Shown here: positions 55,013-63,849 of the stretch, piece by piece
Layout of the letters: every line of letters starts with the position of its first letter
How positions within the stretch are numbered: position 1 is the stretch's first letter
NCBI RefSeq assembly: GCF_009800965.1
Contig: NZ_WUAF01000003.1
Coordinates: 62,001-126,000, forward strand
Reading direction: 5' to 3'
DNA: 64,000 nt
Source: Cognatazoarcus halotolerans
GTDB lineage: Bacteria > Pseudomonadota > Gammaproteobacteria > Burkholderiales > Rhodocyclaceae
Notes under the pieces: model-generated
The model's input: only the letters and a program-made list of their open reading frames with translations
What the model was told of the DNA's origin: nothing
The model's database searches: none
Translations under genes and position numbers: made by a program

Positions 55013-56425
55013 TCAGCGTACGTAAGCCGCTTCGCCGTGGGAGGTGATGTCGAGACCCTCGCGTTCCTCTTCTTCCGGCACGCGCAGCCCGATGATCATA
55101 TCGGTGATCTTGTAGGCGATGAAGGCCACCACCGCAGACCACACGATGGTGATCACCACGCCTTCGGCCTGGATGACGATCTGGCTGGCGATCGAGAAGT
55201 CCTCACCGCCGGTGCCGCCCAGGGAGGGGGAGGTGAACACACCGGTGAGGATCGCACCGAGGATACCGCCAAGGCCATGCACGCCGAACACGTCGAGCGA
55301 GTCATCCACGCCGAGCATGTGCTTGAGGCCGGTCACACCCCACAGACACACCACGCCGGAGATCAGTCCGAGCACGATGGCGCCCATCGGGCCGACGCTG
55401 CCGCAGGCCGGGGTGATCGCCACCAGGCCGGCAACTGCACCGGAAGCGGCGCCGAGCATCGAGGCCTTGCCCTTGATCACCGATTCAGCCGCACACCACG
55501 ACAGCACCGCGGCAGCCGTTGCGAACAGGGTGTTGATGAAGGCCAGGGTTGCGCCAGCGGTCGATTCGAGGTTGGAACCGGCGTTGAAGCCGAACCAGCC
55601 CACCCACAGCATCGAGGCTCCGACCATGGTCAGCGTCAGCGAGTGCGGTGCCATCGATTCCTTGCCGTAGCCGATACGCTTGCCGAGCACGATCGCACCC
55701 ACCAGGCCCGCCACACCGGCGTTGATATGCACCACGGTACCGCCAGCGAAGTCGAGTGCACCCTTGTCGAGCAGGTAGCCGCCTGCGCCCCACACCATGT
55801 GGGCAATCGGGATGTAGCAGAAGGTGAACCAGATGACCGAGAACAGCAGCACCGCGCTGAACTTGATGCGTTCCGCGAAGGAACCGACGATCAGCGCGCA
55901 GGTGATGCCAGCGAAGGTGCACTGGAAGGCGATGAAGATGTACTCGGGCAGCTTGACCGTATCGGTGAACGTGTCTGCCAGCGAGTCGATCGTCACGCCC
56001 TTGAGGAAGAGCTTGTCGAGCCCGCCGATGATCGTGCCTTCGCCGCCGAATGCGAGGCTGTAGCCATAGACCGCCCACAGCACCGAGATCAGCGAGAACA
56101 CCACCATCACCTGCATCAGCACCGACAGCATGTTCTTCGAGCGCACCAGGCCACCGTAGAACAGTGCCAGGCCGGGCAGGGCCATGAACAGCACGAGCAG
56201 GGTCGAGACCATCATCCAGGAGACGTCGCCCTTGTTCACCTCGACAGCCGGTGCAGCGGCAGGCGCTTCGGCGGCAGGCGCCGCGGCAGCGGGCGTCGCC
56301 ACTTCCACGGCGACCGCTTCGGTTACGACGGCGGGTTCGCTCGCAGGCGGAGTTTCGTCCGCCCAACTGCCTCCCGACAGGCTGACCGCACAGGCAGTCA
56401 GCAAGATTGCAAACAGTTTCTTCAT
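55013..56425 (-). CDS. amtB: Ammonium transporter AmtB
   Basis: A 470-residue trimeric ammonium channel with eleven membrane helices. A signal peptide (MKKLFAILLTACAVSLSGGSWA) is followed by an unusual Ala/Pro/Glu/Val-rich stretch of about 40 residues before the first helix. Pore landmarks are FYGGLVRSKN, FAGGTVVHINAGVAGL (first pore His) and FGVHGLGGILGAILTG (second pore His). It follows glnK by 25 bases; GlnK blocks the channel when nitrogen is plentiful. ATG at 56425 has an AAGGA-type site. Confidence 0.95.
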   Translation of the reverse strand: MKKLFAILLTACAVSLSGGSWADETPPASEPAVVTEAVAVEVATPAAAAPAAEAPAAAPAVEVNKGDVSWMMVSTLLVLFMALPGLALFYGGLVRSKNMLSVLMQVMVVFSLISVLWAVYGYSLAFGGEGTIIGGLDKLFLKGVTIDSLADTFTDTVKLPEYIFIAFQCTFAGITCALIVGSFAERIKFSAVLLFSVIWFTFCYIPIAHMVWGAGGYLLDKGALDFAGGTVVHINAGVAGLVGAIVLGKRIGYGKESMAPHSLTLTMVGASMLWVGWFGFNAGSNLESTAGATLAFINTLFATAAAVLSWCAAESVIKGKASMLGAASGAVAGLVAITPACGSVGPMGAIVLGLISGVVCLWGVTGLKHMLGVDDSLDVFGVHGLGGILGAILTGVFTSPSLGGTGGEDFSIASQIVIQAEGVVITIVWSAVVAFIAYKITDMIIGLRVPEEEEREGLDITSHGEAAYVR

Positions 56426-56450
56426 TTCCTTATCCCCTTTCGTCCTTTGC

Positions 56451-56846
<396 letters not shown>

Positions 56847-57536
56847 TTAGAAGGACTTCGTGACCGAGAAGACGACGCGCTGGTCGGCGTTGTCATCGCT
56901 ACCGTTGAGGTCGGTATCGATGTAGGCGAGTCCGAAGCCGAACCCTGCATACTCGGTCGATACGCCAAGCTTCCAGTCGTTGTAGGAGGTGCCGTTCTCA
57001 ACCTTCTGGCGGCCCACGTGGGCGCCCAGGGTGAATGCGCCGACCGGGTAGGAGGCCGACAGGTCGTAGTACTGGCTGCCGTCGGAATCGGGAATGCCGA
57101 ACAGGTCGGTGAAGGCGTGCGAGAACTTGAAGCTCAGGAATTTCCAGCTGGCACCCAGGTAGAGTTCGGTGGTGTCGGGGGTCTTGCCGCCGATCTTGCC
57201 GCCCGGATACACGTATTGCAGCACGCCGACGTCGTAGCCGAAGTCGCCCATCGCGGCCTTGTAGCCACCGTAGACGTCGACTTCGGTGCCGCCCTTGTCG
57301 AGCCAGTCGATGCTCGAGCCCCAGACGCCGGCGTACAGGCCGCTGGCGTGCGAGTAGTCGAAGCCGCCCTGGACGGCCATGTTCTCGTTGGTCTGGCTGT
57401 AGCCGCGATAAACGTAGTCGGAAACGAAGCCGACGTTGGCGCTGACGCTGTGGGGGCTGTCTTCGGCCATTGCGGGCGCGGCACCGACAAACGGCAGGGC
57501 TGCCAGTACAGAGAGGGTGATCAGGGATTTCCGCAT
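56847..57536 (-). CDS. TorF-family putative porin (Gcw_chp)
   Basis: A 229-residue outer-membrane beta-barrel protein. ATG at 57536 starts a clear signal peptide (MRKSLITLSVLAALPFVGAA, cleavage near AMA-ED). The family opening is SANVGFVSDYVYRGYSQTNE, followed by alternating amphipathic strands and a terminal Phe (VVFSVTKSF). Its position as first gene of the glnK-amtB operon suggests it admits ammonium or other nitrogen compounds through the outer membrane; the substrate has not been shown. Confidence 0.88.
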   Translation of the reverse strand: MRKSLITLSVLAALPFVGAAPAMAEDSPHSVSANVGFVSDYVYRGYSQTNENMAVQGGFDYSHASGLYAGVWGSSIDWLDKGGTEVDVYGGYKAAMGDFGYDVGVLQYVYPGGKIGGKTPDTTELYLGASWKFLSFKFSHAFTDLFGIPDSDGSQYYDLSASYPVGAFTLGAHVGRQKVENGTSYNDWKLGVSTEYAGFGFGLAYIDTDLNGSDDNADQRVVFSVTKSF

Positions 57537-57576
57537 GTTTTTCTCCTGGATGAGTGAGTTGCTGTGGCTCCTCCTA

Positions 57577-57592
57577 AGCGGAAATCGTGCCA
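57577..57592 (-). promoter_or_regulatory. Sigma-54 promoter of porin-glnK-amtB
   Basis: The minus strand reads TGGCACG-ATTT-CCGC-T. The -24 box is perfect and the -12 box keeps the essential GC. The start point would be near 57566, about 30 bases before the porin ATG. Confidence 0.75.
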
Positions 57593-57639
57593 GTTGGGAA
57601 AGTTTCAAAAAAACAGTGTGTTGCATAAAGGATGGCAAA

Positions 57640-57654
57640 TGGTGCATTGCACCA
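57640..57654. repeat. Second TGCACC/GGTGCA dyad upstream of the porin operon
   Basis: TGGTGCATTGCACCA is an inverted repeat built from the same half-site as the NtrC palindrome but in the opposite arrangement. It may be a weaker NtrC contact between the main site and the promoter. Confidence 0.4.
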
Positions 57655-57685
57655 TGCACCGACAGATTGCGATTTCGGAGGCTTG

Positions 57686-57702
57686 TGCACCAAAGTGGTG
57701 CA
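57686..57702. promoter_or_regulatory. NtrC-type binding site
   Basis: TGCACCAAAGTGGTGCA is a near-perfect 17-bp palindrome equal to the NtrC consensus (TGCACC-N5-GGTGCA). It is centred about 128 bases upstream of the predicted sigma-54 start point, a typical enhancer distance. Confidence 0.8.
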
Positions 57703-57799
57703 TGCACCGATCGAGTGCAGGCTGCGCTTTCCCTGACGGTGTCGCGTCATGGCCGCGTGCTAGAATCCGGCCCATCAAAAGTTCTTCCGGAGTGCATCC

Positions 57800-58075
57800 A
57801 TGGTCGGCCCGCGTCTGTTCGATGAAATCGGCAACAAACTGTCCGAACTCGTGGCGAACAGCCCGGCCAAGGATCTCGAGCGCAACGTGAAGGCCGTGCT
57901 GTCGAGCGGTTTCAACAAGCTCGATCTGGTGACGACCGAGGATTTCGAGATACAGCGGGATCTGTTGCTGCGTACGCGTGAAAAGCTCGAGGCGCTGGAG
58001 CAGCGGGTTGCCGGTCTTGAGGCGGAACTGGCCAAACTGCGTAGTGCGGGTGCCGACGGGCTCGAAGTCGACTGA
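57800..58075 (+). CDS. ubiK: Ubiquinone biosynthesis accessory factor UbiK
   Basis: A 91-residue BMFP-family protein that assists aerobic ubiquinone synthesis by helping the Ubi complex. It has the family opening PRLFDEIGNKLSELVANSP and a C-terminal coiled coil (LLLRTREKLEALEQRVAGLE). TAGAAT at 57761-57766 is a probable -10, so it is divergent from the porin operon. A CGGAG site precedes the ATG. Confidence 0.9.
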   Translation: MVGPRLFDEIGNKLSELVANSPAKDLERNVKAVLSSGFNKLDLVTTEDFEIQRDLLLRTREKLEALEQRVAGLEAELAKLRSAGADGLEVD

Positions 58076-58213
58076 TCGGTAGCGCTACGCCGCTCCCGGA
58101 TGCGAGGGGCAGACGACTTCTTCCTTCCTCCGGAACGGCGCGCGGCGAATGCCTTGCCAGGGTATTTCCGATCTCCGGCTGAATCCATGCCTCATCCAGG
58201 ATCCTGATTCGCG

Positions 58214-59200
58214 ATGCACAAGCGCAGACTTTCGGTCGCTCCGATGCTGGACTGGACCGACCGTTTCTATCGGCATTTCGCCCGCCTGATCAGTCGTCAT
58301 ACTTGGCTCTATACCGAGATGGTGACCACGGGCGCGCTGATCCACGGCGATCGTCAGCGCTTTCTGCGTTTCGATCCGATCGAAAACCCACTTGCCTTGC
58401 AACTCGGCGGTAGTGAGCCGGTCGATCTCGCCCGTTGTGCGAGGATGGCCGAGCAATGGGGTTACGACGAGGTCAACCTGAACGTCGGTTGTCCATCCGA
58501 GCGCGTCCAGTCGGGGGCCTTCGGCGCCTGCCTGATGGCGGAGCCGGATCTCGTCGCGGATTGCCTGAAGGCGATGCAGGATGCGGTGTCCATTCCGGTC
58601 ACCGTGAAGCACCGTATCGGGATCGACCAGATCGAGGGTTACGATTACCTGCGCGACTTCGTGGCAACCGTGGCAAGGCGGGCGGAATGCAGGGTCTTCA
58701 TCGTCCACGCCCGAAATGCGATTCTCAAGGGGCTTTCGCCCAAGGAGAATCGCGAGATACCGCCCCTCAAGTATCCCTACGTACACCGCCTGAAGCAGGA
58801 GTTCGCCGAACTCGAGATCGTCATCAATGGCGGTTTCAGCAGATGGGTCGACATCGAGGGCCAGCTCGGACAGGTCGACGGGGTCATGATCGGCCGCGAG
58901 GCGTACCACAACCCGTGGATCCTGGCCGAGGCGGACCGGCGGGTCTTTGGCGACGATCATCCGTTACCGGAACGGGCCGACGTGATTGAGCAGCTGATGC
59001 CCTTTGTCGAGGCCGAGGTCGCCGCAGGCGTGCCGCTCAAGCACATCGCGCGCCATTTGCTCGGCCTCTACCAGGGGCTGCCGGGTGCGCGAAGCTGGCG
59101 CCGGATGTTGTCCGATCATGCTCTGCTCAAAAGCAACGATCCGGCCCTGCTGCTGCGCGCGGTGGACGAAGTCGAAAAGGCGATACGCTCTGCCGCCTGA
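58214..59200 (+). CDS. dusA: tRNA-dihydrouridine(20/20a) synthase DusA
   Basis: A 328-residue FMN enzyme that reduces uridine 20/20a in the tRNA D-loop. The opening RRLSVAPMLDWTDRFYRHFA is typical of DusA. The catalytic cysteine is in LNVGCPSERVQSGAFGACLM. Phosphate-binding motifs HARNAILKGLSPKENR and INGGF identify the DusA subgroup. The TIM barrel is followed by a helical C-terminal domain. Confidence 0.95.
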   Translation: MHKRRLSVAPMLDWTDRFYRHFARLISRHTWLYTEMVTTGALIHGDRQRFLRFDPIENPLALQLGGSEPVDLARCARMAEQWGYDEVNLNVGCPSERVQSGAFGACLMAEPDLVADCLKAMQDAVSIPVTVKHRIGIDQIEGYDYLRDFVATVARRAECRVFIVHARNAILKGLSPKENREIPPLKYPYVHRLKQEFAELEIVINGGFSRWVDIEGQLGQVDGVMIGREAYHNPWILAEADRRVFGDDHPLPERADVIEQLMPFVEAEVAAGVPLKHIARHLLGLYQGLPGARSWRRMLSDHALLKSNDPALLLRAVDEVEKAIRSAA

Positions 59201-59278
59201 TCCATTCATGCCTTTGGGATATGCATGACAGGTTCATGAAAGATAGAATCGGCCTTTTGCCGATCGCCTACCGACCCG

Positions 59279-60766
59279 ATGTCCCTTGCTCAAGTCCGCA
59301 GCCGTGCGCTGGATGGCATGAATGCCCCGGTGGTGATCGTGGAAGCGCATCTGGCCAATGGCCTGCCGGCATTCAGCCTGGTGGGGCTGGCCGATACCGA
59401 AGTGCGCGAAGCACGCGATCGGGTCCGCGCCGCCCTGCAGACCGCCTGCTTCGAATTTCCACAACGGCGCATCACGGTCAATCTCGCACCGGCCGATCTG
59501 CCCAAGGAAGGCGGTCGATTCGACCTGCCGATTGCGGTCGGCATTCTGGTCGCGTCGGGACAGCTTGAAGGCAAGCGCCTGGACGAATACGAGTTTGTCG
59601 GCGAACTGTCTCTGTCCGGGCAGTTGCGCCCGGTGCGCGGTGTGCTGGCGATGGCATGCCAGGCGGTGCGTGAGGCGCGCACGCTCATCGTTCCGGCGGA
59701 GAATGCCGCGGAGGCCGCACTCGTGCCGGGGCTGCGCATCCTTTGCGCATCGACCTTGCTGGAGGTGTGTGCTCACCTCAACGGGGTGACCGAAATCACC
59801 CCCTATGCGGGCGAAGCGGTGCAGCGAGCCAGGCCCTATCCCGATCTCGCCGACGTAAAGGGGCAGGCGCAGGCGCGCCGTGCGCTCGAGATCGCCGCTG
59901 CGGGCCTGCATTCGATCCTGATGTTCGGCCCGCCGGGCAGTGGCAAGTCGATGCTGGCGGCGAGGCTTCCCGGTCTCTTGCCCGCCATGGACGAGACCGG
60001 TGCGTTACAGAGCGCCGCGATTCTCTCCCTGGATGGCCAGTTCGATCCGGCGATGCTTGGCGTGCGACCTTTCTTGAGTCCGCATCACTCCTCTTCGTCC
60101 GCCGCACTGATTGGTGGCGGCACGATTCCCCGGCCTGGAGAGATATCCCGTTCGCATGAAGGCGTGCTCTTCCTCGACGAACTCCCCGAATTCGACCGGC
60201 GTGTTCTCGAAGCGCTGCGCGAGCCGCTCGAGACCGGCGAGGTCACGATTTCGCGGGCGGCTCGACGGGCGACCTTCCCGGCGCGCTTCCAGCTCGTGGC
60301 GGCAATGAATCCTTGCCCGTGCGGATTTCTCGGCGACCCGCGCGGACGCTGCCGCTGCACGCCGGAACAGGTCAGCCGCTACCGTGGCAAGCTCTCCGGC
60401 CCCCTGCTCGATCGTATCGATCTGGTCATCGAGGTGCCGGCCCTGGCAGACGGCGAGCTGTTCAGCGCCGCGCCGGGTGAGTCTTCGGAGCAGGTCAGGG
60501 CGCGGGTGGAGGAGGCCTGGCAACGCCAGCTCGCGCGCCAGGGTTCGGCCAACAGTCGCCTCGCGGCCGGAAGTCTCGAACGGCATTGCCCCGCCAGCGT
60601 GGCCGCAAGCCGCCTCATGCAATCGGCGGTCACCCGGCTTGGACTGTCGGCCCGTGCCTGCCATCGCATCCTTCGTGTGGCGCGTACGATCGCCGATCTC
60701 GCCGGTGAGGCTCGGCTCGAAGCCGAGCATGTGGCCGAGGCGATCCAGTACCGGCGCGGAATCTGA
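59279..60766 (+). CDS. comM: YifB/ComM family Mg-chelatase-like AAA ATPase
   Basis: A 495-residue AAA+ helicase of the YifB/ComM group. ComM promotes branch migration during natural transformation. The N-terminal Lon-like fold includes ITVNLAPADLPKEGGRFDLP. The AAA+ core has Walker A FGPPGSGKSMLA and Walker B GVLFLDELPEF, and the family zinc-like cluster CPCGFLGDPRGRCRCT. The C-terminal part contains RILRVARTIADL. Together with dprA it suggests the host is, or was, naturally competent. Confidence 0.93.
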   Translation: MSLAQVRSRALDGMNAPVVIVEAHLANGLPAFSLVGLADTEVREARDRVRAALQTACFEFPQRRITVNLAPADLPKEGGRFDLPIAVGILVASGQLEGKRLDEYEFVGELSLSGQLRPVRGVLAMACQAVREARTLIVPAENAAEAALVPGLRILCASTLLEVCAHLNGVTEITPYAGEAVQRARPYPDLADVKGQAQARRALEIAAAGLHSILMFGPPGSGKSMLAARLPGLLPAMDETGALQSAAILSLDGQFDPAMLGVRPFLSPHHSSSSAALIGGGTIPRPGEISRSHEGVLFLDELPEFDRRVLEALREPLETGEVTISRAARRATFPARFQLVAAMNPCPCGFLGDPRGRCRCTPEQVSRYRGKLSGPLLDRIDLVIEVPALADGELFSAAPGESSEQVRARVEEAWQRQLARQGSANSRLAAGSLERHCPASVAASRLMQSAVTRLGLSARACHRILRVARTIADLAGEARLEAEHVAEAIQYRRGI

Positions 60767-60850
60767 GCTGCAGGGCTGCGCGCTTCTGCGCGATCATTAC
60801 GCCCGGGCGCGGCAATATGCGGTCGGCAAGCGAGGTGGCCGCGGGTTACC

Positions 60851-62080
60851 ATGGAGAACTACTCTTCCGCGAGCCCCGTCTTGCCTCTGCCCCATTCGCT
60901 TCTGGCACTGATCCTTGCTGCGCTGGCAACCATAGGTCCGTTTTCGATTGACACCTACCTGCCGGCCTTCCACGCGATTGCTGACGATCTCGGTGCGACC
61001 CAGGTCCAGGTCCAGCAGACCCTCGCCGCCTACATGCTGCCATTTGCCTTCATGGCGTTGTGGCATGGTGCCCTGTCGGATGCGCTCGGCCGCCGGCGCG
61101 TGCTGGTGGTGGCGATGCTGCTCTACAGCGTGGCTTCGGTGACGTGCATGCTCGCGCCATCGATCGAATGGCTGTGGATCGCGCGTGCATTGCAGGGCAT
61201 GACTGCCGGTGCCGGGATGGTGGTGGGCCGGGCGGTGATTCGAGATCTGCTCGACGGTGCCGAGGCTCAGCGGCTGATGTCGCAGGTGACGATGATGTTC
61301 GCGCTCGCGCCTGCAGTGGCGCCACTGGTCGGCGGGGCGATACTCGCCTTTGGTGGCTGGCGGTCCATCTTCGCGTTTCTGGCGCTGTTCGGACTGTTGC
61401 TCGGATGGGTGTCGTGGAAGATGCTTCCCGAGACCTTGCCACAGGAGCGTCGCCAGAGCCTTCACCCGGTCAAGCTCGGCAAGGCTTACATGACGGTCTT
61501 CCTGCGCCTGCCCTTCTTCCTGCTGGTGATCGCGGTCGCCTGCAATTTCAACGGCTTCTTCATCTACGTTCTGTCGGCGCCGGCTTTCCTCATCGAGCAC
61601 CTCGGTCGCTCCCCACAGGCGTTCGGCTGGTTGTTCGTGCCCGGCGTGATCGGCATGATGGCGGGTTCGATGCTTTCCGGGCGGGTTGCCGGCCGCTGGA
61701 GCCAGCCCCGTGCGATCGCCACTGGTTTCGTGGTGATGGGGGCCGCGGCAACGTTCAATGTGGCGCTGAACATGGCCTTGCCGCCGGCGCTGCCCTGGTC
61801 GGTGCTGCCGATCATGATCTACAACTTCGGTATGGCGCTGGCGATGCCGAGTCTGACCATCCTTGCGCTGGATCTCTTTCCGGCACGCAGGGGGCTAGCC
61901 TCGAGTTGCCAGAGCTTCACGCAGATGGCGTTCAACGCCTTTACCGCCGCAATCACGGCACCACTGCTGTGGGCCAGCACGCTCGGCCTCGCGCTCGGCA
62001 TGAGCGCCTATCTGCTGCTGGGCTTCGGGGCGTTCGTGGCGTGGCGGCGGACCGGCGGGGTGCAGGCGTCCGGCGGCTGA
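60851..62080 (+). CDS. Bcr/CflA family drug-resistance MFS transporter
   Basis: A 409-residue twelve-helix major facilitator of the DHA1 Bcr/CflA group. Landmarks are FSIDTYLPAFHAIADDLGAT at the first helix, the loop motif HGALSDALGRRRVLV, and the antiporter motif around LQGMTAGAGMVVGRAVIRDL. Family members export bicyclomycin, chloramphenicol, sulfonamides or small peptides; the substrate here is unknown. Confidence 0.92.
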   Translation: MENYSSASPVLPLPHSLLALILAALATIGPFSIDTYLPAFHAIADDLGATQVQVQQTLAAYMLPFAFMALWHGALSDALGRRRVLVVAMLLYSVASVTCMLAPSIEWLWIARALQGMTAGAGMVVGRAVIRDLLDGAEAQRLMSQVTMMFALAPAVAPLVGGAILAFGGWRSIFAFLALFGLLLGWVSWKMLPETLPQERRQSLHPVKLGKAYMTVFLRLPFFLLVIAVACNFNGFFIYVLSAPAFLIEHLGRSPQAFGWLFVPGVIGMMAGSMLSGRVAGRWSQPRAIATGFVVMGAAATFNVALNMALPPALPWSVLPIMIYNFGMALAMPSLTILALDLFPARRGLASSCQSFTQMAFNAFTAAITAPLLWASTLGLALGMSAYLLLGFGAFVAWRRTGGVQASGG

Positions 62081-62092
62081 GGGGCGCTGCGC

Positions 62093-62485
62093 TCAGCATT
62101 GCTCCCAAGGCAGGCCCTCGTGACGCCAGCCGTTGATCGAATTGCGATGGTGGCTGTCGTCGAGTTCGCCCTCGAAGCCGTGGCGAATGTTGTAAACCCG
62201 GCTGAAACCTGCGGCCTCGAGCGTTTTCGCAGCCTCTTCGGAACGGTTCCCACTGCGGCAGATCAGGACCACCGGGCGGTCACCCGAATGGCCGGCAAGC
62301 TTGCGCACCTCGCCGACGAAGTGCGGATTGATTTCCCAGTCCGGGCCATCGTGCCACGAGACATGGATGGCCCCTACCGGGTGGCCGACAAAGAGAAATT
62401 CCATCTCGCTGCGACAGTCGATGAAGAGCGCGCTCGGATTGTCATGCAGGAACTGGCTGGCTTCGACGGGATTCAGGTGTTGCAT
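62093..62485 (-). CDS. Rhodanese-like domain protein
   Basis: A 130-residue single-domain rhodanese (sulfurtransferase fold). The active-site loop is LICRSGNRS with the catalytic Cys, and the N-terminal landmark is FIDCRSEMEFLFVGHPVGAI. The acceptor is unknown. ATG at 62485 has an AAGGAGA site. It converges with the MFS gene, 12 bases apart. Confidence 0.92.
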   Translation of the reverse strand: MQHLNPVEASQFLHDNPSALFIDCRSEMEFLFVGHPVGAIHVSWHDGPDWEINPHFVGEVRKLAGHSGDRPVVLICRSGNRSEEAAKTLEAAGFSRVYNIRHGFEGELDDSHHRNSINGWRHEGLPWEQC

Positions 62486-62607
62486 GCGTGTTCTTCTCCT
62501 TTCGGTCGGGCTCTGCCGTTCGAGACAGTAATGGCAGTGGTGCGAATTTTTGCCCGGAAGCGTGGTTTGGGGAAATACTATTGCGATCCTCTTCGACCAG
62601 GATTCCC

Positions 62608-63066
62608 ATGAAGCTCGATCGAATCCAGCGGCAGATACTCGCTGAACTCCAGAAAAACTCGCGCATCAGCAACCAGGATCTCGCCGATCGCGTCGGCCTG
62701 TCCGTTTCTCCGTGCTGGCGCAGGGTCCGCGAACTCGAAGAGGCCGGCCTGATCCAGCGCTACGTCGCGGTGCTGGACCGACGCAAGCTCGGGCTCGACG
62801 CCTGCCTGTGGTGCCAGGTGCGGCTCAAGAAGCACAGCGCGCAGATCATCGGGCAGTTCGAGACGCTGGTGCACGAGCGATCAGAGGTGGTCGAGTGCTA
62901 CGAGCTGACTGGCGAACATGATTTCCTGATGAAGGTGTACCTGCCGGACATGGAGTCCTACGCCGCCTTCATGCATGGCTTCCTGCTCAAGCTCCCCGAG
63001 ATCGATGTGGTGAGGACTGGCGTGACCCTGCGGGAAATCAAGAACGATACCGCGCTGCCGATCTGA
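62608..63066 (+). CDS. Lrp/AsnC family transcriptional regulator
   Basis: A 152-residue Lrp/AsnC regulator: N-terminal winged HTH (MKLDRIQRQILAELQKNSRI, recognition region LSVSPCWRRVRELEEAGLI) and a C-terminal RAM/ACT-like domain (ECYELTGEHDFLMKVYLPDM). It probably responds to an amino acid. ATG at 62608 is the family start. The target is unknown; the livF-livG genes lie convergently downstream. Confidence 0.93.
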   Translation: MKLDRIQRQILAELQKNSRISNQDLADRVGLSVSPCWRRVRELEEAGLIQRYVAVLDRRKLGLDACLWCQVRLKKHSAQIIGQFETLVHERSEVVECYELTGEHDFLMKVYLPDMESYAAFMHGFLLKLPEIDVVRTGVTLREIKNDTALPI

Positions 63067-63111
63067 AATCGGCGGAGACCGCACACCGCCGGTCGCCGCC
63101 CCGCGCCGGCT

Positions 63112-63849
63112 TCAGGCCGCCTCGCCGAGATAGGCGGCGCGCACTGCCGGATTGGCGAGCAGTTCCTCGCCACTGCCGGTGATGCTGATCTTGCCGGAGT
63201 CCATGACGTAGCCGCGCTGCGCGAATTCGAGCGCCAGATTGGCGTTCTGCTCGACCAGCAGGATGGTGACGCCTTCGTCCTTGACGGTCTGTACGACCTC
63301 GAAGATCTTCTCCACGACCAGTGGTGCGAGTCCCATCGACGGTTCGTCGAGCAGCAGCAGCCGGGGTCGGGACAGCAACGCCCGACCGATCGCGACCATC
63401 TGCTGCTCGCCGCCGGAAAGGGTGCCGGCGACCTGCTGCAGTCGCTCCTTGACGCGTGGCAGCATGGTATAGACCTTCTCGAGGTCCTCCTCGATCGCGG
63501 CTGAGTCGTTGCGGATGTAGGCCCCCATCCGCAGGTTCTCCTCGACGGTCAGGCGGGTGAAGATGCCGCGACCTTCGGGGACCAGTGCGATGCCTCTGCG
63601 CAGCCGTTTATGGGCCGGCATCGTCGATATGGCCTCGCCATCGTAGATCAGCTCGCCGCCGGCGAGACCGAGCGTGCCGGCCAGTGCATTGAGGGTGGTG
63701 GTCTTGCCGGCGCCGTTGGCACCGATCAGGCAGACCAGTTCGCCCCTGTAGAGCTCGAGGTCGATGCCCTTGACCGCCTGGATGCCGCCGTAGGCGATCT
63801 TTACATCCTTTAGCTGCAGGATGGGTGTCACCGGATTGGAGTTACTCAT
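63112..63849 (-). CDS. livF: Branched-chain amino-acid ABC transporter ATP-binding protein LivF
   Basis: A 245-residue ATPase of the LivF group. Walker A is GANGAGKTTTLNALAG, the family motif is IALVPEGRGIFTRLTVEENL, the signature is LSGGEQQMVAIGRAL, and Walker B is LLLLDEPSMGLAPL. ATG at 63849 overlaps the livG stop by eight bases (ATGAGTAA), which fixes the start. It works with LivG, LivH, LivM and a periplasmic binding protein encoded beyond the window. Confidence 0.95.
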   Translation of the reverse strand: MSNSNPVTPILQLKDVKIAYGGIQAVKGIDLELYRGELVCLIGANGAGKTTTLNALAGTLGLAGGELIYDGEAISTMPAHKRLRRGIALVPEGRGIFTRLTVEENLRMGAYIRNDSAAIEEDLEKVYTMLPRVKERLQQVAGTLSGGEQQMVAIGRALLSRPRLLLLDEPSMGLAPLVVEKIFEVVQTVKDEGVTILLVEQNANLALEFAQRGYVMDSGKISITGSGEELLANPAVRAAYLGEAA

